A stretch of 22,814 bases of DNA from an uncultured Bdellovibrio sp. (GTDB taxonomy: Bacteria > Bdellovibrionota > Bdellovibrionia > Bdellovibrionales > Bdellovibrionaceae). The position numbers and the translations under genes were made by a program. Positions within the stretch are counted from its first letter, which is position 1, and each line of letters begins with the position of its first letter. Under the pieces are notes generated by a model. It worked only from the letters and a program-made list of their open reading frames with translations, was not told the DNA's origin and did no database searches. Positions 18,311-22,814 of the stretch are shown one piece after another. Location of the stretch: assembly GCF_946478835.1 (NCBI RefSeq), contig NZ_CAMLDV010000045.1, positions 1 through 22,814 on the forward strand. The letters run 5' to 3'.

Positions 18311-20500
18311 CTATTCGCGGAAAGTTAAGACAGAAAGCGAATTGGCATCGACAGGCAGCACGCGAGAATAAATCTTCTGCGTGCGGCTTCCAACAACCAC
18401 AACTTCGTGAGTGTCTTCTGGTACATTGTAGAGAATAAATCCACCGCCAGCGATGCCTTTACGGTTTTGCAAGATACGACCTTGCATATCAAAGTATACG
18501 ATATGACGAGGTTCAAAGTTGTCGTAAGCAGCTAGATAAACTTCAAAGTCCTCATCAGGAACAAATCCCACAATCACACCCGCACTTGCAGGATCATCAA
18601 TTCGCAAGTAAGTCTTAATCGTGTTAAGCCATGACCAATGAACCAACGGCGCATGAATAAATGCATCGCTATCGTTATATAGATAACGGGCTGCTACATA
18701 ATCCGCCCCTTCAGGCTGAATGCGCATCATACCTAAGCGACTGATGTGCGGAAGATTCACCGTTGCAACACCGTCTTGCACCTGCAGGTCTTCATTTAAG
18801 CTTTGCATAGTCACAAGGGCCGAACGGGCTTCACCAGTAAAGGCGTCGTACACCCGCAACGGAACTGCCTCTGTTTTAATTGTTGACTCAATATCGCCTT
18901 GAGCAACTGAGCCATCTTCAACAAGGACGTTTTGATATCCTAAAATAGAATTAGCTCTCGTTGCCAATAATGAGTGAAAGCCAGGGCTCACATCAACAAA
19001 AGCATAAAGCCCATTGTCGCTTGTGGCTTTCAGGTTAGGGTCCGGAAGCATGAACTGATTAAAATAAATAGGTAACAAGCTTTCGTCAGATTCAACAGCG
19101 ACTTCAATTCCGGAAAGATTTTTTCCGTCTTGACTGACACGACCCCAGATCACCGTCGGCGCTCCATCAAAGGACTGAGTTCTTTGTTGAGCAACGATAT
19201 CTTGAAGAGCTTGAATCATCGATTCCGGATAAAGTTGAGATTTAAACTCTGCGCCTGAAATTACAATGGAAGCTGTTTGCAAATGCTTCGGAGCTGCCGC
19301 ACGCATCACCGTGCTCGAACCCTTTGTGACATTATCCATGGCGACATAACCGTCTTTTTTCACAGCCACCTCACTAGCACCTTTAACAAAGGTCACACGC
19401 GTTTGCGCAGGGGCAGCGTCGTTGGCTTTTGGATTGTAGGCGCTTGTCACGATTCCCGCAAAATCTGGATGTGGTTCGATACGAAGTTTTGGACCTTGCA
19501 GTGATTTCGTTTGTGAAGCCACCAAACGATTGAGTCTAAAAGATCCTTCACCCAAAGTTTTTCCATCTTTATCCACAAGACGGGCCACAATCGTTCCGGA
19601 AGTATCTTCAACATCAATATTATAAAGACCTTGTTGCAGATCCACGCGGCCCAATTCTTTTAAAATACCTTCATCACTGCGACGAACTTCAATATGATGT
19701 TCGTTTGTGACAGCTAAACCACCCGTGATTTCAAGAGGGCCCACGATAGAGCGCGAACCAGTTCCTCTTTCTTCTACTAAAGCATTTGAAGGAAGAAAGC
19801 CTTGGCCTTCGTCAGCAGGAGATGTATTTGGATTCCCACCTGAAGGAGCTTGTGAAGGGACGCTCTTATTTTCATGGTTATAATAAACTTGTGTCCGAGG
19901 AAGATCTGTATTCTTTTGACCTGAAGCAGAGGTGCCTGCCACATACACTCCATTCGGAGATGCCGCAGAAGGTGACGTGAGAGCACCTGATTTTTCAAGA
20001 ACGTCTTTAGCCATCTCTGACCAAGTTTGCCCTTGCCAGTTTTCTGCCAAAACTTCGCTGCGTCTTTGCGCCTCTTGCAAACGAATCGCTTGAGCGCGAG
20101 GAAGTTGCTCCATCCAAGAATTGTCTTGAGCTGCTACTTCGCTTTGTTCGCCAGAAGGCTGAGGGTTGGAAGCATAGGTGGCCTCAGCCACGACTTTTTC
20201 AACATTCTTTTTTAGAACCATTTCCGGCAGTTCCACTTTTTGTGAGTAAAGAGGAGCTGTGGATTTTTCTGCCGCTAGATTTCTTGGCGTGATTTTTTCA
20301 ATACGCGCCCACTCGTTAGCAACACGTTCTGATTCCAAAACTTCTTCGAAAGCGATGTGAGGTGGAGAATTTTTTTGAGCTTTAATGGTGAGGGCTTCAT
20401 AAATAGGAATGAACTTCAAGCCACCTAATTGGCTTGACCAGCAAAAGCATCCCGCTATTACTGCCAACGGCAGAAGCCGTCGAAGTCGCATTCCTTGCAA
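18311..20500 (-). CDS. Large membrane-anchored or secreted protein with carboxypeptidase-regulatory-like repeats
   Basis: The 729-residue product has no recognised overall family. It begins with a basic, hydrophobic N-terminus (MRLRRLLPLAVIAGCFCWSS) that is a signal peptide or membrane anchor. A low-complexity, Gln/Ser/Pro-rich region follows (about 60-245). The rest looks like several beta-sandwich modules; the clearest (about 451-540) fits a carboxypeptidase-regulatory-like fold, with GRVSQDGKNLSGIEVAVES and SDNGLYAFVDVSPGFHSLLATR-type motifs. Such domains usually sit in surface or periplasmic proteins as structural modules. TTG at 20498-20500 is preferred because GAGG lies 6 bases upstream; ATG at 20491 would lack a spaced site. 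It follows a small lipoprotein gene after a 49-base gap containing a hairpin, so they are probably co-transcribed. Confidence 0.82.
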   Translation of the reverse strand: MQGMRLRRLLPLAVIAGCFCWSSQLGGLKFIPIYEALTIKAQKNSPPHIAFEEVLESERVANEWARIEKITPRNLAAEKSTAPLYSQKVELPEMVLKKNVEKVVAEATYASNPQPSGEQSEVAAQDNSWMEQLPRAQAIRLQEAQRRSEVLAENWQGQTWSEMAKDVLEKSGALTSPSAASPNGVYVAGTSASGQKNTDLPRTQVYYNHENKSVPSQAPSGGNPNTSPADEGQGFLPSNALVEERGTGSRSIVGPLEITGGLAVTNEHHIEVRRSDEGILKELGRVDLQQGLYNIDVEDTSGTIVARLVDKDGKTLGEGSFRLNRLVASQTKSLQGPKLRIEPHPDFAGIVTSAYNPKANDAAPAQTRVTFVKGASEVAVKKDGYVAMDNVTKGSSTVMRAAAPKHLQTASIVISGAEFKSQLYPESMIQALQDIVAQQRTQSFDGAPTVIWGRVSQDGKNLSGIEVAVESDESLLPIYFNQFMLPDPNLKATSDNGLYAFVDVSPGFHSLLATRANSILGYQNVLVEDGSVAQGDIESTIKTEAVPLRVYDAFTGEARSALVTMQSLNEDLQVQDGVATVNLPHISRLGMMRIQPEGADYVAARYLYNDSDAFIHAPLVHWSWLNTIKTYLRIDDPASAGVIVGFVPDEDFEVYLAAYDNFEPRHIVYFDMQGRILQNRKGIAGGGFILYNVPEDTHEVVVVGSRTQKIYSRVLPVDANSLSVLTFRE

Positions 20501-20516
20501 CAGTCACCTCATCTAA

Positions 20517-20542
20517 GAGAATAGTCATTCCTGACTATTCTC
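20517..20542 (-). other. Intercistronic 11-bp hairpin with GNRA-type loop
   Basis: GAGAATAGTCA at 20517-20527 pairs perfectly with TGACTATTCTC at 20532-20542. In the minus-strand RNA the loop is GGAA, a stable GNRA tetraloop. It lies between the lipoprotein stop and the start of the 729-residue gene. No T tract follows, so a role in mRNA stability, processing or differential expression within the operon is more likely than termination. Confidence 0.55.
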
Positions 20543-20549
20543 ATGTTAT

Positions 20550-20990
20550 TTAGAAAGAGCGGAAGTCGTCAATTACGTTGCGGGTGTCGCGACTTTGGTT
20601 AAGCGACTGGCGGATCTTTTCCGCAATCACGCCGGCTTTGTCGTCATCGCGATCTAGAAGGTCAAAACCACCTTCTTCATTACGACCTTCGACTAGGACC
20701 TCGACCTGAACGTCATAAGGGCGGCGGTCGCCAAGAACGGTGACATGGGTGTAATAACGTTCACGGGCCATGTCCATCTTCTCGATTATTTTATTTTTTT
20801 TATCGTAGAACTGAGAAAGAATCTCGCGCCCGTTTTGACTGACCGAGCGCGGCTCCCCAATCACGGCCATCACGGCGCGACGGGTTTCACTGACATTCAA
20901 TGGAGTTTCTCGAATGATCACCCCACCAGTTCTGCAACTGGACAAAAGGAGGGTTGACGCTAAAAGAAAAAAACCAAGAGTCTTATTCAT
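20550..20990 (-). CDS. Small lipoprotein of unknown function
   Basis: The 146-residue product has a lipoprotein signal peptide with lipobox L16-S-S-C19; Arg at +2 gives no retention signal, so the outer membrane is the likely site. The mature part is charged, with alternating beta-like stretches (YYTHVTVLGDRRPYDVQVEVLVEG) and a C-terminal helix. A GEPRSV segment early on recalls the start of BamE-type lipoproteins, but the similarity is too weak to name it. Its ATG shares one base with the transaldolase stop (TAATG), so translation is coupled. It precedes the large anchored protein, which may be its partner; that is inference. Confidence 0.8.
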   Translation of the reverse strand: MNKTLGFFLLASTLLLSSCRTGGVIIRETPLNVSETRRAVMAVIGEPRSVSQNGREILSQFYDKKNKIIEKMDMARERYYTHVTVLGDRRPYDVQVEVLVEGRNEEGGFDLLDRDDDKAGVIAEKIRQSLNQSRDTRNVIDDFRSF

Positions 20991-21634
20991 TACTTCTTAG
21001 CCTTGTTCCAATCATCCATGAACTGTTTGATACCTTTGTCAGTTAACGGATGGTGAGTCATTTGTTGCATGACCTTAAATGGAATAGTCGCGATATCCGC
21101 ACCCATTTCAGCAGCGATTTGGATATGCATTGGGCTTCTTACGCTCGCAACCAAGACCTCAGTGTCAAAATCATAGTTTTGGTACATTTGAATAATCTGA
21201 TCAACCATGACCATGCCTTCTTGGCCAATGTCATCAAGGCGACCTACGAATGGAGAAACCATTGTTGCTCCAGCTTTAGCAGCTAGCAATGCTTGCATTG
21301 GCGAGAAAACCAACGTGACGTTTGTCTTGATACCTTCTGCTTTGAATTTTTTTACAGCAATCATACCGTCTTCACACATTGGAACCTTCACAACAACGTT
21401 GGAAGCCAATTTCGCAAGCTCTTTACCCTCGCGGAACATTTCTTCCGCTTGAAGGCTGATGACTTCCGCAGAGACAGGTCCAGAAACTTCTTTGCAGATT
21501 TCTTTGATCACGTCGTGAAATGGTTTTCCTGATTTTGCAATCAAAGAAGGGTTTGTAGTTACACCATCAACCCAACCACGCATGTTGGCTTGTCTGATCT
21601 CTTCGATTTCTGCCGTGTCGATGAAAAACTTCAT
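20990..21634 (-). CDS. tal: Transaldolase, small (TalC/MipB-like) subfamily
   Basis: The enzyme moves dihydroxyacetone units between sugar phosphates in the non-oxidative pentose phosphate pathway. The 214-residue TIM-barrel protein carries [27 protein letters not shown], the Schiff-base Lys K83 in [12 protein letters not shown], and the [11 protein letters not shown] block. Two positions separate transaldolase from fructose-6-phosphate aldolase in this family: Glu57 (Gln in E. coli FSA) and Phe129 (Tyr in FSA). Both favour transaldolase activity. GGGAG lies 5 bases before the ATG. It starts 62 bases after the HPPK-like gene and is coupled by one shared base to the lipoprotein gene, giving an operon that mixes metabolic and envelope genes. 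Confidence 0.95.
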   Translation of the reverse strand: MKFFIDTAEIEEIRQANMRGWVDGVTTNPSLIAKSGKPFHDVIKEICKEVSGPVSAEVISLQAEEMFREGKELAKLASNVVVKVPMCEDGMIAVKKFKAEGIKTNVTLVFSPMQALLAAKAGATMVSPFVGRLDDIGQEGMVMVDQIIQMYQNYDFDTEVLVASVRSPMHIQIAAEMGADIATIPFKVMQQMTHHPLTDKGIKQFMDDWNKAKK

Positions 21635-21696
21635 GGAAGCTCCCGTAAGGTAAGAATGTCTTTAAATATAACAATAAATTTGTATTCCGGGAGAGA

Positions 21697-22206
21697 TTAA
21701 AAATCAACCAGGCTTTTACCCTGCATGAAAAACTCTGCCTGGTTCGCAGGCGGGGCTGATTTGGAAATCTCACTCAGATTTTTTTGATAAATAGGATGTT
21801 CGTACTGACCCCATGCTTCCGCCGCACAACGAATAATCAGAGGATCTTGATGAAGCTGCGGGTACGGAAGAGTCAACCGAGGCGACATCAGAATCATATC
21901 GTCAAACGTAAGAAGGGTGAGTTCCGAATGACTTTTTTTTGTGAGCCCTTGGGAGCCCGTTTCGCACAAAGAAAGAACCAGATGCAAAACCTGATCAACC
22001 CCGAGCTGAGTTTCAAAACGAATCACAAACTCCAGACGAGCACTCAAGTCCAAACGCTCCATCGTCAGGTAGCGTTTGTAGGCTGAAGAGATCGTGGCGA
22101 TTTCTCCGCATTCAGCGAACTTTCTTAAAAGATTTTTTGCTTTTTCCACACCACCCACTAAATCAAGGGCGACATGAATCAGCGCTGAATGAAGAGTGGG
22201 GCTCAT
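21697..22206 (-). CDS. HPPK (FolK)-fold protein lacking catalytic residues
   Basis: HPPK transfers pyrophosphate to 6-hydroxymethyl-dihydropterin in folate synthesis. The 169-residue product aligns over most of its length with that fold: SALIHVALDLVGGVEKAKN matches the glycine-rich start, ATISSAYKRY the SSxY strand, RLEFVIRFETQL the LNAVVxxET strand, and LTLLTFDDMILMSPRLTLPYP the DLDxLxxG...LTLPHP block. The metal-binding Asp pair (E. coli D95, D97) aligns with Glu95 and Thr97, His115 with Tyr115, Arg92 with Ser92 and Arg121 with Asp121. It is therefore unlikely to be an active kinase. The start overlaps the dapB stop by 4 bases (ATGA), so translation is coupled. Assignment rests on manual alignment; a diverged enzyme or pseudoenzyme are both open. 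Confidence 0.7.
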   Translation of the reverse strand: MSPTLHSALIHVALDLVGGVEKAKNLLRKFAECGEIATISSAYKRYLTMERLDLSARLEFVIRFETQLGVDQVLHLVLSLCETGSQGLTKKSHSELTLLTFDDMILMSPRLTLPYPQLHQDPLIIRCAAEAWGQYEHPIYQKNLSEISKSAPPANQAEFFMQGKSLVDF

Positions 22207-22814
22207 TTCTGTTTCCCAAAAAGAACGTCACGGATCTGATAAAGACCTGGTTTTTGTTTAACAAGCCATTCAGCAGCCTGAACAGCCCCTTTGGCAAACA
22301 CAGTGCGATTTAAAGCGCTGTGCTCAAATGTCAGAACTTCTTCGTCACTCATGGAATAAATCTTGTGAACACCGAAAACGCCGCCACCACGAATTGCCAA
22401 AGGCTCTGGCAATTTTTTATTAACAGCCTTTTCCAGATTTTCCTGAAGTGTAATGGCAGTTCCTGACGGTTTATCTTTTTTGCGATTATGATGAATTTCT
22501 TCAATTTGAAAATCAAAATGAGAAATCGCCGCCAAAGATTTAAGAGCTTCATTTAAAACCGCAACACCCAAACTCATATTTGAAGACCACAAGACGGGGA
22601 TTTTCTTTGCGTATTGTTCAAGAAGATCTTTTTCTTTTTTCGTAAAACCCGTCGTGCCACATACAACTGGCGTTTTGTTTTCAGCAGCTCTTTTAAGAAC
22701 ATCCTTCAAAGCATCCGGAGACGAAAAATCAATCCATACGTCCACGGCTTTGTCTTTTTTTGCATCCCATTTGTCATTACGACCAAATGGATAAAACACC
22801 TCGCAACCAGCGCT
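22203..22814 (-). CDS. dapB: 4-hydroxy-tetrahydrodipicolinate reductase, 5' end outside window
   Basis: DapB reduces the product of DapA on the route to meso-diaminopimelate and lysine, feeding peptidoglycan synthesis. The frame runs off the right edge, so the N-terminal nucleotide-binding GxxGRMG motif is missing; about 203 residues are present. The visible motifs are WIDFSSPDAL, VVCGTTGFT, SSNMSLGVAVL and the catalytic EEIHHNRKKDKPSGTAI (His-His and Lys), and the end GLYQIRDVLFG is typical. A GTG at 22797-22799 is not the real start because conserved sequence continues upstream. Its stop overlaps the start of the HPPK-like gene, making it the first visible gene of that operon. Confidence 0.95.
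   Translation of the reverse strand, partial: SAGCEVFYPFGRNDKWDAKKDKAVDVWIDFSSPDALKDVLKRAAENKTPVVCGTTGFTKKEKDLLEQYAKKIPVLWSSNMSLGVAVLNEALKSLAAISHFDFQIEEIHHNRKKDKPSGTAITLQENLEKAVNKKLPEPLAIRGGGVFGVHKIYSMSDEEVLTFEHSALNRTVFAKGAVQAAEWLVKQKPGLYQIRDVLFGKQK

Noticed and set aside
21640..21693. CTCCCG/CGGGAG pairing that could hide the transaldolase ribosome binding site
   Set aside because: Only 6 base pairs with a 42-base loop; too weak to support compared with the stem at 1458-1496.

Overview
The window looks like chromosomal DNA from a Gram-negative predatory bacterium of the Bdellovibrio group. The strongest clue is a 64-residue histone-fold protein at 15231-15425 that resembles the histones known from Bdellovibrio bacteriovorus. 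It sits among housekeeping genes (rho, rpmE, prfA, gatCAB, ligA, murD, dapB), many lipoproteins or secreted proteins, a PilZ protein and an exported L,D-transpeptidase. The assignment is inference from gene content; the species cannot be read from the sequence. No rRNA, tRNA, CRISPR array, insertion sequence or phage gene was seen, and nothing suggests recent transfer.

Layout. 1-491 (minus): the 5' end of prfA and rpmE, encoding a cysteine-poor L31, with two hairpins between them. 603-1860 (plus): a DUF2461 protein and a small exported protein whose ribosome binding site lies in a 12-bp stem. 1925-3670 (minus): rho with a long disordered N-terminal extension. 3671-4038: a 368-base divergent intergenic region with short direct repeats. 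4039-5469 (plus): an exported L,D-transpeptidase and a PilZ protein, ended by a strong bidirectional terminator. 5550-6923 (minus): a LysM lipoprotein with a C-terminal membrane helix. 7039-11571 (minus): a tight gatC-gatA-gatB-Ppx/GppA-DUF192 operon. 11713-13713 (plus): ligA, possibly leaderless, whose stop overlaps that of a cysteine-rich exported protein (13710-15074, minus). 15231-16978 (minus): the histone and a membrane-inserted metallophosphoesterase. 16960-18306 (plus): murD, whose start overlaps that of the phosphoesterase. 18311-22814 (minus): dapB (5' end outside the window), a degenerate HPPK (FolK)-fold protein, transaldolase, a small lipoprotein and a 729-residue anchored or secreted protein.

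Themes. Many genes act in translation (L31, RF1, GatCAB), cell-wall synthesis or remodelling (MurD, DapB, L,D-transpeptidase, LysM protein) and genome maintenance or expression (LigA, Rho, histone). Genes are packed tightly: several stop/start overlaps imply translational coupling, two convergent pairs have no terminator between them, and non-ATG starts are frequent. The items most worth a second look are the HPPK-like protein that has lost the catalytic residues, the possible trans-envelope LysM lipoprotein, the histone, the sequestered ribosome binding site at 1458-1496, and the uncharacterised cysteine-rich and 729-residue exported proteins.
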